Of a stretch of 64,000 nt of DNA, positions 32,993-45,247 are shown one piece after another (position 1 is the stretch's first letter; each line of letters opens with the position of its first letter). Both the position numbers and the translations under genes were made by a program. Under the pieces are notes generated by a model. It was not told the DNA's origin and made no database searches. It saw only the letters and a program-made list of their open reading frames with translations. The DNA comes from Gracilaria gracilis (lineage: Eukaryota; Rhodophyta; Florideophyceae; Gracilariales; Gracilariaceae), in NCBI GenBank assembly GCA_030374805.1, contig JARGSG010000124.1:61808-125807 (forward strand), given 5' to 3'.

Positions 32993-34254
32993 GTTATTTT
33001 CGGCCGAACTTCCTACTATAATGAAGTCTATTTGCCTATTTGGCCCGGATTAGGGATCCGCCTATGAAGGGTAGGATTAGCGTGACACTTGTGTGCCCAC
33101 GCCCGATTACCGGATGCGCCGTTGCAAGAGTGCCACGGAGGTACTCTTGGGTAGTGTTGGCCGGCGTGCCGGGTACTTCAATATTTTTAGTGGTATTTGT
33201 CAGCCGTATATAAGTGGCGGCACTTGCTGCCACTGTACGGGAAGTAAACCTCAAGGAGACCTTGGCTCTACCTTGAGTTCCGCTTGCGCACGTTCTTCTA
33301 CCCCATTCCCGGGGAACACCGCCGCTTATACGGACAAGTTATCCACCTGCGTCACCAAGAAGCACCGATCCATCGCTACGGCCTTTTATTTCTCATTCTT
33401 TCGTACACTCTTTCTGTTTTCCCGTCTTAGGGCTTCGTTACACTTCGCTCTTTTGAAAAGGTTTGCCCTTTTCGTCGTGGGATAACTCCCCGCTCTCACG
33501 AGTCTGTGCTCCGCAGTGCGGCTCGTTTTGTTACCTTCTATCTCGCCCCTTTTGCTACGGGATACGCCACACCCAGTTGAATCCATCCTTTTGGCATCCC
33601 GATTGCCACCCCCAACCTCCATCTGTAAGTCAGGAAGAGGCCACCCGGAGTTACGCCCGGGACGTGTCGGCCACATCGGTGGGTTCTGACACTGCTCTGC
33701 CCCAATAAGGAGTAAGGCTGAACACCTTGTGTGCGTAGCAGTTGGCGCGGTTTGTTTTCTTTCTTTCCGTTCCCGGCTTTGCCCAACAGTTATACTCTGA
33801 GTTCCACAAAGGTGGGTAATTTAACGTGAACAACACGGTCGTCACTCTACTTGGAGGTGAACAATCCGTGTAGGCGTGATAGTTAGAGCCAGAAGCCCAT
33901 GCTTGAAAAGGGGCAATCTACTTGTGGGAGCAGGGCTCAACTCTCTAAGTACTAAGCTCGGCGCACCACTGACAGTGGGTGCGCCGGGCAAAACAATCTA
34001 TGAAACATCTAAGTAAATACAGCAATGCTGGATGCATTGCCACCGGCATATCCGTGCTATATAGGTGGTACTCACACCCATGAAGCGGTGCCTCGAGTCG
34101 TGCAATCCACGTGTACATCTGTGTAAATTACCTCACCGGGACGACACGCTAATAGCGGTGTAGCTCATATACATCTACTAACGCATGATGTGGAAATTAA
34201 CTAAGTACCTCAAATCGCCTCCAAGGAGTATTTTACTTCACTTGCCGAGCTTAT
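32993..34254. other. Flanking noncoding sequence, possible LTR-like fragment
   Basis: No supported protein. A TATATAAG at 33207-33214 followed by pyrimidine-rich sequence, and a hairpin near 33957-33985 (GGCGCACC ... GGTGCGCC), could belong to a solo LTR, but no partner repeat was found in the window. Confidence 0.3.
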
Positions 34255-34600
34255 GTTCTGAATAGCACACCAGCCATTCTTACACCGCTCGACTCGCCCG
34301 ACGATGTTATAATGGCCGGTGTTTATGGCAAAGATGCAGCAAAACTGGCTTGCCCAGCTCCGCTGCATGTCTGTGGCACTATCCAGAGCAAAAAAGCTGG
34401 CTTTCCCAGCTATGCTCTGAATAGCACACCTGCAATTCCCACTCCGTTTGGCCCGTCCCATGATGTTGAAATGGCCGGTGTTTGTTGCAGAGATGCAGTA
34501 GAACTGGCTTGTCCAGCTCCGGTGCATGTCTGTCGCAGTATCCAGAGCCAAAAAGCTTGCTCTCCCGTCTTATGCTCTGCAAACCACCCATGATGTTCTT
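34255..34600. repeat. 160-bp tandem repeat, about 2.2 copies
   Basis: GTTCTGAATAGCACACC at 34255, GCTCTGAATAGCACACC at 34414 and GCTCTGCAAACCACCC at 34574 start successive units. Each carries CCAGCTCCG...GCATGTCTGT, TATCCAGAGC and AAATGGCCGGTGTTT or TAATGGCCGGTGTTT. The period is 159-160 bp. Confidence 0.85.
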
Positions 34601-34791
34601 ATACTGCATGGCTCATGTGACTGCGAGGTCTTAGATAGTGTTATTGACATTGATGCAGAACAATTCGCTTGGACAGTTTTTGTGCGTCAATCTCTTTGTG
34701 TCGAAAGCACGAAAGCGCGGTCGCAATGCTTTTTCTTAAGACAGAGTTCATATATCAAGTTCTTTACTTCTAGATGTTAGATCGCGAACTC

Positions 34792-36049
34792 TTATTCGTC
34801 TGCAGCCAGACTACCATAGTCGTTATTATCGGGCACAGTTGTAATCGGTTCTGCATGACGTAAAAAGCCCTCAACGGATGCAAAGCGCGGCAGTTCTGGC
34901 GGAGAACAACCGTTGTAGGCAGCGCAGTAATTGTGATACGCGTTAGGACCAGACATTTGTATCAACTGCATCACCATTTCGTCACGCAAACCCAGAGAGC
35001 GATATAACTGCACACAGCCACGCTTCATCGAATGGCCCGAGTATGAAATAATATCACCCTCTCCGACACCGATCTGGCTCAATCTCTGACGAAGGTGGGT
35101 AGTTAAACACTTTATGTGCCATGGGTTCGCTTGGTTTAAAACGTTGCAGTTATTTTTTACATCGGATGTCGCGGAACAGAAACCCTTTGGATGAGCCACG
35201 AATTGCTAACCACGCATAAAGTGCCAAGAATGGATCGAGAAGGGCGGAACGCCTCATTTCGCTGTTACCATCCCATCCGCGCAGCATGTAGTCCCGTTGA
35301 ACGGATGAAGTTTTGATAGAATCGCGCACTGTTAGCCGGACACCTCCAGATCTGACGGTCACGTTCTCGACCTTCAATTTGGAGACCTCATCGTATCTCA
35401 AACCCAAGTGCATTCTCAAAACAAATATAACGTAGAGAGATATGTCGGAAGAGGTGGGAATATTATCACTTCCGTAACAGAACCGTTCTGGGATATCGCA
35501 TGTATTCTCCACAGGCATCGGTCTATCTCTAATGCTGTGAGTTCCATTCCTGGCTAGGTGCACACGATGTGCTTTGCGAAGTTGCTCGATTTTGGGATTG
35601 TTGATTAACGGATTTCATTGTGCGTTTCCATTTCTGTCTAAATACAAAGATTGGTATTGACCGTGTTTGGAGTATACAAGTGTTAATCTCTGAACTATTT
35701 CGCTCGTTGCATTGTTCTTCAAAGCATCCTTAGTGCCAAATTCACAATAATCTGCTAACAGGCGGATGACAAGTTCCGAGCTACTACTTGTAATTTTCTG
35801 CCGATCCGGGGCGTTCTTCAGTGTTTTGTACTGGTTTAGCACCTTTTCAGACAAATTGATATTTGCTTGGGTTGCGGGACTATGTGCGGACGGTATTAGA
35901 TCGTGACTACTTCGCAGCGAGGATCCACAGAAAGATTTCACATCTGGGGATCGTCGCCCTCTTCCCTTCCGCACATGTGGTTGGTTCGGTATTTTTCGAA
36001 TCTGCGGTCTATTCTCGACATCTTGTATGTTCTTACCATGCCCCATCAC
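34792..36049 (-). pseudogene. Tyrosine recombinase, Crypton-like
   Basis: Start at 36049 (MMGHGKNIQ). The frame meets TGA at about 35615-35617, continues in the same frame to TAA near 35150, and a shift near 35165 gives the C-terminal part. Active-site landmarks: HLGLRYDEVSKL (Arg codon at about 35398), then GHSMKRG (His and Arg, about 35034-35020) and GPNAYHNYC with a candidate nucleophile Tyr at about 34938 or 34929. This R...HxxR...Y arrangement is that of tyrosine recombinases; with no reverse transcriptase nearby, a Crypton-type DNA element is likelier than DIRS. One missense-like stop and one shift inactivate it. Confidence 0.72.
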
Positions 36050-36305
36050 GATAAGAAAACGAAAGAGTTTGAATCAATGAAAGAAAATTTGGAACCCTTT
36101 TAAGGAGAATGTAGAGCAATGCGGCCATGCAGTTCACTTGGAGAAAGAAATCGTTCGGAACGATACTGAGAAAGACAAATATTTCTAGGATTTTCTCTAA
36201 AAATATGGAAGATCGGGTACAATCCTCACGGCATCACGGTTCCACCAAACATCCTCTGTGTGAACGAAGAGCGGTGGAAACCAATCCTCTCTACTGCAAG
36301 ATCTT

Positions 36306-37123
36306 GTGACTGCACTTCTGTGTGCTTCAACAACTACTATGGAACGTCAGGGTTACGTTCCGGCCATTAAAGGCGGTAGTACCGGAGTTGGTTTCCAAGC
36401 ACCGCAACAGATCGGCGAGTACGAGCCTCAAGTGTCTCTGAAGCTAAGGTTACATATTTCTTTATCATTTGAGGCTGCACAACACAATGAGACCAAAGAG
36501 ACCGAGGGAAGCAAGAGACTCGTGTGGAAACGGGAGGCTGAACATCGCTTCAAAACGCTACTTGAGCGAGCAGAGTTGCTAGCCAAGACCATTCCCATCG
36601 CCATGGTGTGCATCTTCCAAAACTGAGTGCGGTGAAGAACTGTTCAGAAGCTACTAGCCACAAAGAGTACGCAAAGATGAAGCAACAAAAAGATTCTTTA
36701 GACTTCGGTAATGGTTTCAAGCAGGACAAGGTCCGTTTGTTCAAACCTTGGGAGATAATAGGCTGTGTTATACCAAGATGTAAATTCATTGCAGACCTTG
36801 CTCGCACGATCAAGGATATTGTCAGATTATGGCGGTTTGGTGACAAAACCACGGGCTCTAACCCAGTTCGATTGTTTCTTACGGTTTCCACACGACTTAC
36901 GATCATAAAGAACTACATTGATAAGCACTGGAACAAGAATGGCCAGAAAGCAGCCTTCTATAGATTCAAAGATCTGGCTGAATTTATTGTTGAGCATGGA
37001 CTGATAACTTTGACGTTAAGCAAGGAAGGAAACGACAAGGCTTGGAAATACGGGATTGGGAACGTGAGAAAACTTAAATTGTTTACACAACCGAAGCTAT
37101 CAATGAGTGCATTCCTTAGATAG
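36306..37123 (+). CDS. Unrecognised ORF pair, divergent from the recombinase
   Basis: Two overlapping frames (36306-36626 and 36608-37123) read on the plus strand. The second is basic and helical (FIADLARTIKDIVRLWRFGDKT, KNYIDKHWNKNGQKAAFYRFKDLAEFI). The first ends in a charged helix (ETEGSKRLVWKREAEHRFKTLLERAELLAK). They may be one protein split by a shift near 36605. No family is recognised. It could belong to the Crypton-like element, since it is divergent and about 250 bp away, or be an independent gene. Confidence 0.4.
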
Positions 37124-38747
37124 GTTTGTGAGGAACGTAACTTATTCTCGACAAAAAACGGAGGATATCAAAGCTGGCGCAGTGAATTGTTCCCCATCGA
37201 CGAGAATCCTGCATGTTGAGTTCGGAAAGAGAATAAGGTAGTACGTTGTCTCCTTAAAAATTGGTCACTCTGTGTGTTACTAGCGCTGCGAATACTCAGA
37301 ACCACCGGGTCGTCCAGTGCATCATCCACCGCTCGGTACAAAGCCATTGAAATAGAAAAACCATTTTCAGTCAACCAGTCCACACAACGTAAATGAAAGA
37401 GGAGGGTGGGAATGCTTACACCAGATACTTCCCTAACGCGGCGCAAGCCTGGAAGGAGCCGCTCGTCCGGTGCACCGTTAATGTTCCTTGCCAGCGATTG
37501 CCCCAAATCGTCATACAGTAGCCTAGAAAAGGATAAGAATAAAGATAGGCCCTTGCGAAAGGTTAACTATTGCGTTCCAAAACACATTTAGATCGCTGTT
37601 GGTGTTGGGCGGGACTCTAGCAAAGATCGTTTATGATGATGGCTCTAGTGCTCAGATTTAAAATAATGTGCATCTCGTTTAGGACATGCAGATGGATACA
37701 AATTAAAACAGAAAACAGGAATTCTGGGGTTCATAATACCTTCAAAAAAGCTAGAGTCCAAAAATTGGTTTCTTTCGTCTAGTATAGCTAAATTTAGACA
37801 ATCACAAAACGAAAGATAAAGCGCTTAGAGTTTTGTTCGTATGTAAAACAAGTCGTAAATTTCAAAAATTGTAAGAATACGAAAAAATATTTTTGGATAT
37901 CATATGACTACCATTAAACTCATATGAAATCAATGTTGAATAGACACTACAACCTGTACTTATATGTGAAAAATTTCAACAGAACCTTCATTTCAAAAAA
38001 AGCTTCTTTAGATTCCCGCGCCAATTTTCAACCCGCCAAGTTGCCGAAGCACCCATCTCGAAGGTGGTCATTGGACTAGTTTTCTCTCGTGATAAACACT
38101 CCGTCTTCAGCTTCATGATAACTCCTCCCCCCGCGCCTTCTCGTCTTTCTCTTTTTGGTTTTCTACCTTTGTGCGCGTTTTCTCAATTTTCGGTTGAGTG
38201 GGGAAACGCAACCTTGACACCCCTAAAGACGCTTCGTTTTCCACTTTTATCTTCGTTTTCTGTATCAAAATGACCACTGTTTGCGAGGAAAACGATCTTT
38301 GAATACATTATCTGCCGCAAACGCTGCTAGACACGATGGTGTGCAATCCCATCGATCCTCGTAATAAGCACTGCAGTAATTGAGTGGACAGAAAATTTTT
38401 GCCCCGCAAGACGTTGGAAGAGCTACAACGGTCTAATCATTCTGGTGAGTGTGATCTCATATATGCAGATGTGCGGAAGGTTGAGGCTACGCTGAAATCG
38501 CTTTCCTGTTTTCTGAAGTGCAATGTTTTCTCGTGGAGTTCACTGCGAATGCGAGTCATATGAGTATGAAGAAGCTACACCTTAGGGAACGCCATTATGA
38601 CTAGTTTTTCACCCCTTAGTTCATGGTGGAAGGACCCCAATTGGTATTGGTCATGGGTGCCGCGGCAGTGAGTAAGATAATACACGTGTACGTGTACAGG
38701 CCGCCCTTCTTAGGGATATATTAAATTATTTCTATCTATCTATTTCC
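37124..38747. other. Mostly noncoding; one doubtful minus-strand ORF
   Basis: A 112-codon minus-strand frame (37506-37168) has no recognised motif. The rest is AT-rich with no conserved feature seen. Confidence 0.3.
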
Positions 38748-39960
38748 CTTTCTTTTCAATCAACGGCAATTTTATTTAGAGTGTTCCCAATGTCCCATGA
38801 AGAGTAGCAGGGTAACACTGTCAAGATGTAAACTAACTTTGTCAATTACAAGCCAACGCATTCATTTTTACTACTTATAGCACAGATTTACAACTGTGCT
38901 TCTTCCAGTACCTCTAGTATTTCGGTCGCCTCCTGCCTCTCTCCAGTTGACCAATCCTCCATTCCAAGTAGTACCTTCAGTCTTCCGTACTTCCAGTACT
39001 CGTGTTCAAGTACATCACGTGCCCCTACTGGGTTCGCTGGGAACTCATTGAAGTACCATCATATACCCATCATTCTGTGCGAAACTTTGCGCAACCGAAG
39101 AACGGGTGGGTATTTTCCATTTGCCGCACACGAGATTTTGCGAACGCCTCTTGCCGAAGCAAGTTTCCACTCCACATCCCGTATTTTTTCTATCCTCATT
39201 GTGCACACATTATCACTTTCAGCTCGCAGTGCCGAAATTGTAGGATGTGCATTATACAGTGACAGCTGCCGACATGCTCAGTTCACCTTCAACTTTTTTG
39301 ATCTGTGTTTCAAGTCAAGGTTCAATGCCGTTTCACGACATGATTGATAGTGCCGTAGACGTTTGGAGGCGAGCACAATTCGTCGCAGAGCCGCAGACTC
39401 TAAACGACAAAGTGCATGCATCATCGGCACCCATTATGTTCCAAACCGAGATGCCATTTTTCCAAGAATCAGTTTGAAGAAGGGTTTTTTTCTTTTTTCA
39501 ATCAATTGCAATTTTATTTAAAGTGTTCCCAATGTCCCATGAATAGTAGCAGGGTAACACTGTCAAGATGTAAACTAATTTGGTCAATTACGAACCAACG
39601 CAATCGTTGTTACTACCTATAGCACGTTGCTTCAAGCTTCACTATCGCCATTTCCAAATGTGGTGTGAGCGGTACAAGATGCAACGCATATTCGTAAATC
39701 GACCTCACAAATGCGCGGTACAAACTCACATAGCTGCGCGTATCAAATCCATTCCGGTGCAGACCAGGACCGGCTAGGCTTCCTAATCGACGTTGTGCAT
39801 TTTGTACCCGTTTCATGTGCTTGTCGGCTGTTACTCCACTGGTGTTTAGAGACACCCCAGATATACTGAACTACGTACCACGCTCAGCTTATCACCAGCA
39901 AGTGTGAATTTTGCAGAGTGATTTTGGTTTGCAGGCTGTTCCAGTACCATCTACTTGCTG
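38748..39960 (-). mobile_element. 5'-truncated LINE copy
   Basis: Minus-strand copy of the LINE at 55030-57605. It starts with the A-tail (T-rich at 38748), then the 3' UTR, then the C-terminal coding part (EVLEEAQL-type end at about 38900), and reaches the reverse-transcriptase connection region near 39960. It is interrupted by another copy at 39484-39621. Confidence 0.85.
39484..39621 (-). mobile_element. Second LINE 3' end nested inside the first
   Basis: 138 bp consisting only of A-tail plus 3' UTR. On either side the host LINE is continuous relative to the 55.7-kb copy (CAAGAATCAGTTTGAAGAA to the left, GTTGCTTCAAGCTTCACTAT to the right). Confidence 0.8.
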
Positions 39961-40449
39961 ATGGAGGTTATAGCTGGGAAGGGAAGGTTGATGCAAAGGG
40001 AAGGTCGGGATATGCAAAGGAAATTCGCCATCTCTGGCTCGGATTTACTTGGAGGTGCTTCTGCCACAACCTATATAGCACTACCTCGTCGCACTACCGC
40101 TCACTTCCACTCGGAGTAAAACCTAAGCCACTAAGCAGGGACACTCAATACTACCAATCATCATGTAACATAACATGGTAACACTGCCACAATTCATGAC
40201 AGCTTACAACTAACAAGGCACAACAGTGCACAACAGTGCACAACAGTGCACAACAAGTTACGTGCCTACACATAACGATGACCATGCACAAATTCACATT
40301 GTGCCAATACACTGTAGTCCGTACACCACACCAATATGTATATGCTCCAGCTCACCAAGTACCACGTAACCACAAATTCACTCAATGCCATAAGTTCCCA
40401 CACATGTTACCACATTGTTCGTGTAATCCTCATGACTGTACCTGACTCA
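39961..40449. other. Noncoding with a short 10-bp tandem repeat
   Basis: CAACAGTGCA occurs three times in a row at 40221-40250, with half units at both sides. Nothing else is supported. Confidence 0.6.
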
Positions 40450-40748
40450 TCACGATAGCACACCAAGTTGCATCAATGTGTTCAACATGTCCACGTACAT
40501 AACTCTGCATACTGTGCAGCATACTCATCTGTGCTAGCTTCAAATGTGTAGCCCAGAACAACCCAGTAGTCTCATAACACTTGTACACACTACGATGCAT
40601 GTGCACATTTGCAGTAGCCAATCAGAAGCCAGTTTTACGTTGAGTTTGAACAAACCCGCATATGCCCTTTTCCAGCAGCACCCCCCAAAACAGCCCATGC
40701 TCCCCTGCACTTTTGGTTTCAGTGACAGCACTAGGTCAACATCCAACA
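40450..40748 (-). repeat. Copia-type LTR
   Basis: Very similar to 47938-48230. The minus-strand 5' end reads TGTTGGATGTTGACC from 40748. It contains the near-palindrome GCATATGCCC, which is GCGCATATGCGC in the other copies. It lacks the polypurine tract seen beside the other LTR. Confidence 0.8.
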
Positions 40749-40767
40749 AACCTGACTGTTTATCTCT

Positions 40768-42345
40768 TTAAATGCATCCAAGAACAAACCCATCTACATG
40801 CGTGAGAAGAACATCATGCGCGCGGAAGAAAGACTCGATGCCCTTATCAGCCATACGTCCCACAGACACCAAGTTGTATTCGAGATCAGGAACCAAGAGT
40901 GAGTCTGTGAGACGCAAGTTCGCATTCTCGGACGGTAGTATGACATCAATTCGTTGTGTAGCAGTCACAGTAGACTTATCAGTTAGCAAAATGGTTCGTT
41001 CTTTAACTTCATCCAACGAACTCTTACCGTCCCACGACTTGTACCCGTGGGTCCCAGAAGTGTATCCAATGAAGATGGCTTTCTTTGGTCTGTCCTCCAG
41101 CTTCTTCAGCTTGTGGTCCACAACTTTGTACCAGCATCGGCTCCCAAACATACGCAGATTGCTCACATCAGGCTTCTGACCATGCCACAGCTCAAATGGA
41201 TTCAAGATACTCGGAAGGGCTTTGCAGGTCACTCGGTTGCGTACATACACTGCTACGTTCAAGGATTTAGCCTAAAAGTTCTTTGGCAGTTGTTTGTGGT
41301 ACAACATCGATCTGACCAAGTCCATGAGTGTTCGGTTGAACTTTTTGGCAAGCCCATTCTGCTGCGGATTGTACGGCACTGTCCGCTGATGTTCAATACC
41401 TTGGCGCTCGAGTTCTTGGCGGAAACGATTGGACAGATACTCCCCACCGTTGTCATTGCGCAATGCACGTAGCACACTCTCACGTGCGGTGATGGTTTTC
41501 AACTTTCTCCCAGTCTGGTCTTCCACAAACTTGAGCCACCTCATGAACATTTGCAACACCTCATTTTTGGTTTTGAGCATGTACAAGAAGCAATACCTGC
41601 CGTGGTCGTCGATGAATGTGACAAAGTAGTGCGAGCCTCCCAAGGATTTCACACCTACTGGACCTGAAACGTCCAAGTGGAAAAAGTCCAGTACGTGTTC
41701 TGCTCGTTCCCCCCTTGCTTGGGAGTCGGAACACCGGTGGCCTTTTCTACTACAAACGAGCCACACACATCCAGCTTCTGTGTCAAATCCACATTCAGCC
41801 CTGATACAACCTCATTGCGAGCCATCTGCTTAATGCCTTCCTCATTGACATGAGCCATTCGAGCACGCCAAAGAGACAAATCTGACACAAGGGCGCTGTC
41901 CACATCTGCAGGCTATTGGGCTGCAGTGCGAAGATAGAACAGGCCTTTGAAACGGCACCCGGAGGCAACCACTTTCGACCCTTTGTAAACACATGCATTC
42001 CCTCTTTCAAACCCGACCTTGCAGCCCAGATCACAGATCGCCGAAATTGAAAGCAGGTGGTACCGTAAGGATGGCGCGTGCACCACCTGTTTCAGTTTGC
42101 ACTAACGTTTGGCGCCTTCCACAGTCAGATCAAGCTCCACACTACCGCGACCCACAGACTCTAGTTTCTGATCATTGCCGATACTCACGCCAGAGGACAT
42201 CTTGCTCTCATACGCTTGAAACATTGAGTCATCATACTTCATGTGTGCAGTCGCTGTGGGAGAGCGATTCCTGAAGACTAACCAGTCGGAGGACTCGCAT
42301 GGAAGTGCAACACGTGTACGGGCCTGCATAGGTGCCCCCACGTGT
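40768..42345 (-). pseudogene. Copia protease, integrase and a chimeric join
   Basis: From 42345 downward: a decayed protease (TATAHMKYDDSMF, expected DSGATAHM) and the pre-integrase zinc region (LWRARMAHVNEEGIKQMA). The integrase core follows, with D in FFHLDVSGP, D in LRNDNGGEY, and PQQNGLAKKFNRT, where the catalytic Glu is replaced by Lys. The integrase C-terminus ends IFIGYTSGTHGYKSWDG. At about 41010 the frame passes without a break into LLTDKSTVTATQR...VPDLEYNLVSVGRMADKG, the protease/pre-integrase segment of the element at 54.5 kb. RT and RNase H are missing before the LTR. Confidence 0.82.
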
Positions 42346-42550
42346 GCGCGTTTCTCCAGGGGCCTATTCTTATTTTATCTCATTATATTAGCCATTAAAA
42401 CCTACTGTAGATATTAGATAGGGCACATTACAGTGCCACAGGATCGAGGCACCTTGGTGCAGATACTTAAGCCTCTCGAGCAGCGCCTCCCCTCAGATTG
42501 TAAACCAGACACCCTTTTGGTACCTACTAGCCCCTAAGCTTGCCGTTTCC

Positions 42551-44750
42551 TTGCCTATAGGTCTTCAAGCCGCCACTATTGCACCTTCCGCCCTGTTGGA
42601 GTGCATAGTTAGTGCCCGCCCATTCTACCTCCCTACCAGAGGTGTCGCCGTCTTCCCCTTCCAACGTGGACCGCTCTGCGAAGCTACCATCGAGGCCTTA
42701 GGAGTGAGCCCCCTTTGCCCAGTATCCTACATTTGGTCTTCCGACCTAAAATCCTCTAGGACGACCCGTGGACCTTTCAGGAAAGAAGATTACTCTAGGA
42801 TTCTACCACGCAGGATTTGGACTGACGGCCCCATGGATACCGATAGCTTTCAGAAAGATGACTCTCGGGCTCCCCCGAAGGTGTTGGAGACGACAACCTT
42901 TGTAGATGCTATGGCCTCGGCCATCCGGACGGAGGTCACACGGCAAGTAGGTCTCCCGGCCCTTGCAGCCGCTAATCAGCGTACTCCATTGGCCTCTGTG
43001 TGGCAACCACATTCCGAACCCCTGGAAGGAGCTGCATTACCAGCCCCTCGCCGGATCGATTTACAGGAAGACCAAATGAAAGTGCAACCAGGGAGTAGAA
43101 GAGAGCCTCCCTGGTAGGTAGGCCTAATAGATGCACCACCCAGGAGGTACTAGGGGTCCCAGGAGCCCCGTAGGCCCAGTGAATTTGGCGACGAAGAGAT
43201 AGCTCTATTGGACAGACAAAGTGTTGACCGTAGGAAGAAGAGAGGCAAGAAGAAGGATAAGAAGTCGAGAAAAAAGAGAGACTATTCGGACGATAGCGAT
43301 GATGATTCCAGTTTGGACTCGTCGTCATCGCCGGATTCGGACGCGAATGAGGCGGCTGTTCGACGCCTCAAACCGCTAACCACCACCAACGAACTTTTTA
43401 AGAAAGTTCTGGATTATCGGTAATACCGCTTGGTTAACAATTTCAAACGTTATTCCATTTCGGTGGCCCGCAAGGTCACCAAATGGGCCAAACGGATACA
43501 GCTCACCCTTACGGAAAAGTTCACGGGTGCTGACCCGATCACTGTCCTCAAGTTCTTGAGTCAGTTCCGTACGGCTTGCGATCAGAACGGCGTTCATGAG
43601 GGTGCCTCTCTGTACCTGTTTCAGTTTTTCCTCAGTAGACAAGCTCGTGACCATGTGGTAGCGAAGATTTCTGGACTAAAGAACCGATTGATGCAACCGA
43701 GAGGAAGCTTCTCAGACCTTATCTGGAAGTTTTTCACTACCTACTGGACACCTATGCCACTCACGAAGTCATTTTGGATGCCCATCAGGACGTGATTTCC
43801 TTCAGACAAAGCACCAATGTGACCGAATCGGACTTTGCTGACCAACCAGGGAAGAAGGCGTACCGTTGTGGAAATGTGTTTTCCGAAGGTCGACTCAAGC
43901 AGCAATTCATCGCGGGGCTGCCTCCAGCCATTAGGCCACATGTGCGGAATCATCACACATACCACCAGAAGCTTTCCTTCCGTCAGGTTGGTTACGTATG
44001 CCGAGGGTTACGGCAAAACCTATAGGACTTCTCGCCGGGCTGCGGACACGGATGCCAGAGGCCGAGCTTCCCCGTTGCGGAAAAGCTCTAAAGTCCATAT
44101 GGTCAATTTCTCTGAAAGCGAGTCCGTTGGCCCCATGCATTCGGAAGAGGGAGATATCCTTGCAATCTCTTTCTCTTCCGTGCCGTCTGGTGCTCCATCC
44201 ATACCGACCACCAGAACAAGAAGTCTATCTGGACATACCACGCCGAGGTACATTTTTTGTTCAACCTAGAAAGGACGTTTTCACCCGATCAGGGGCATGC
44301 TTTATTTGCCTGTCCACGGCGAGATCATGCGACTGCATGAAGCCCATGCCAAAGGACGTTCGCAAGAACCTTTTGGCCAGAAGGGATGAGAACTTTCAAG
44401 CGAGGAAGTCCGAAGGAATGTACGCTCGCCCGTACCAAAGGAGTTCGCAGTCTCCAGGCTCTAGTCGATACGCCACCCCTTGCGACACAATCCGTCCTTC
44501 GCAGGTCAACGTCATTGACTCGAAAGACGCGGAACAGATTCCACAGGTACAGGACGACGGAGATCCACTAAGTTGTCATGGAGACACGGAACAGGAACAC
44601 GAGTAGAAGAGCGGAACGAGGCGGACCGCCCCTCTGAGAATCCTAGCCTCAAACCCATTGGACCCCAGGAGCCAGTTTCCACCAGCTTCTCCAGTCCTTC
44701 GGAGTCTAACCAACCTGTGGAGAATTGGATTGACGACTTGGAAGAGCCGT
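42551..44750 (+). pseudogene. gypsy gag (second element)
   Basis: The N-terminal frame 42551-43117 is followed by a Lys/Asp-rich stretch at 43210-43370 (KKRGKKKDKKSRKKR, then DDSDDDSS). A capsid-like region then follows: KFTGADPITVLKFLSQFRTA and EGASLYLFQFFLSRQARDHV (43519-43680). Several frames are needed between 43430 and 44606. No zinc knuckle was identified. Confidence 0.62.
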
Positions 44751-45240
44751 AATCGGATGACACGGACGCAGTTTGTGTCCTTAGGAAAGAAAACTACAAG
44801 GTTCGAATGACTATAGGACTCCGCACCTCCCACGCCCAAGTAATATCGAGCGTGTTACATACCGGTGCTGGGCCGGATCTGGTACATCGAAAGGTCCTAC
44901 CATTTGGTTGGGAAGACAAAGTTCAGATGAGGAAGACCCCCAGGATCACAGATGCGTCACACCGTCCTACGGCCATTAAAGGAATCATACCCTTGTTTAT
45001 CCAATTGTGCAATCTAAAAGTCCGTACGTGGTTCTTTGTTTATCCCAATTTGGGTGCGGAGTGCATCCTTGGGACTTCCTGCATCTACAGTTACGTGAAG
45101 GCCATTTATCCAGATCTTCGGAAAGTCGCGTTCAATCGCGCACATCCAGTGGCTTTGGTAGGTTCCAAACCGGGACCAGACGCGAACCCACGACGTCCTC
45201 TACTTGCTACAAACACCGTGTCCAACTAGGTCTAACTCAC
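44751..45240 (+). pseudogene. gypsy aspartic protease (second element)
   Basis: SSVLHTGAGPDLVHRKVLP at about 44831-44890 corresponds to the usual DTGA active site with Asp replaced by His. The distal motif is ECILGTSCIYSY (about 45058). The frame stops at 45229, near the RT frame starting 45248. Confidence 0.6.
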
Positions 45241-45247
45241 AAAGGCT

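Noticed and set aside
40201-40260. Short direct repeats considered as a CRISPR-like array.
   Set aside because: Units are only 10 bp with no spacers, in a eukaryotic repeat-rich context.
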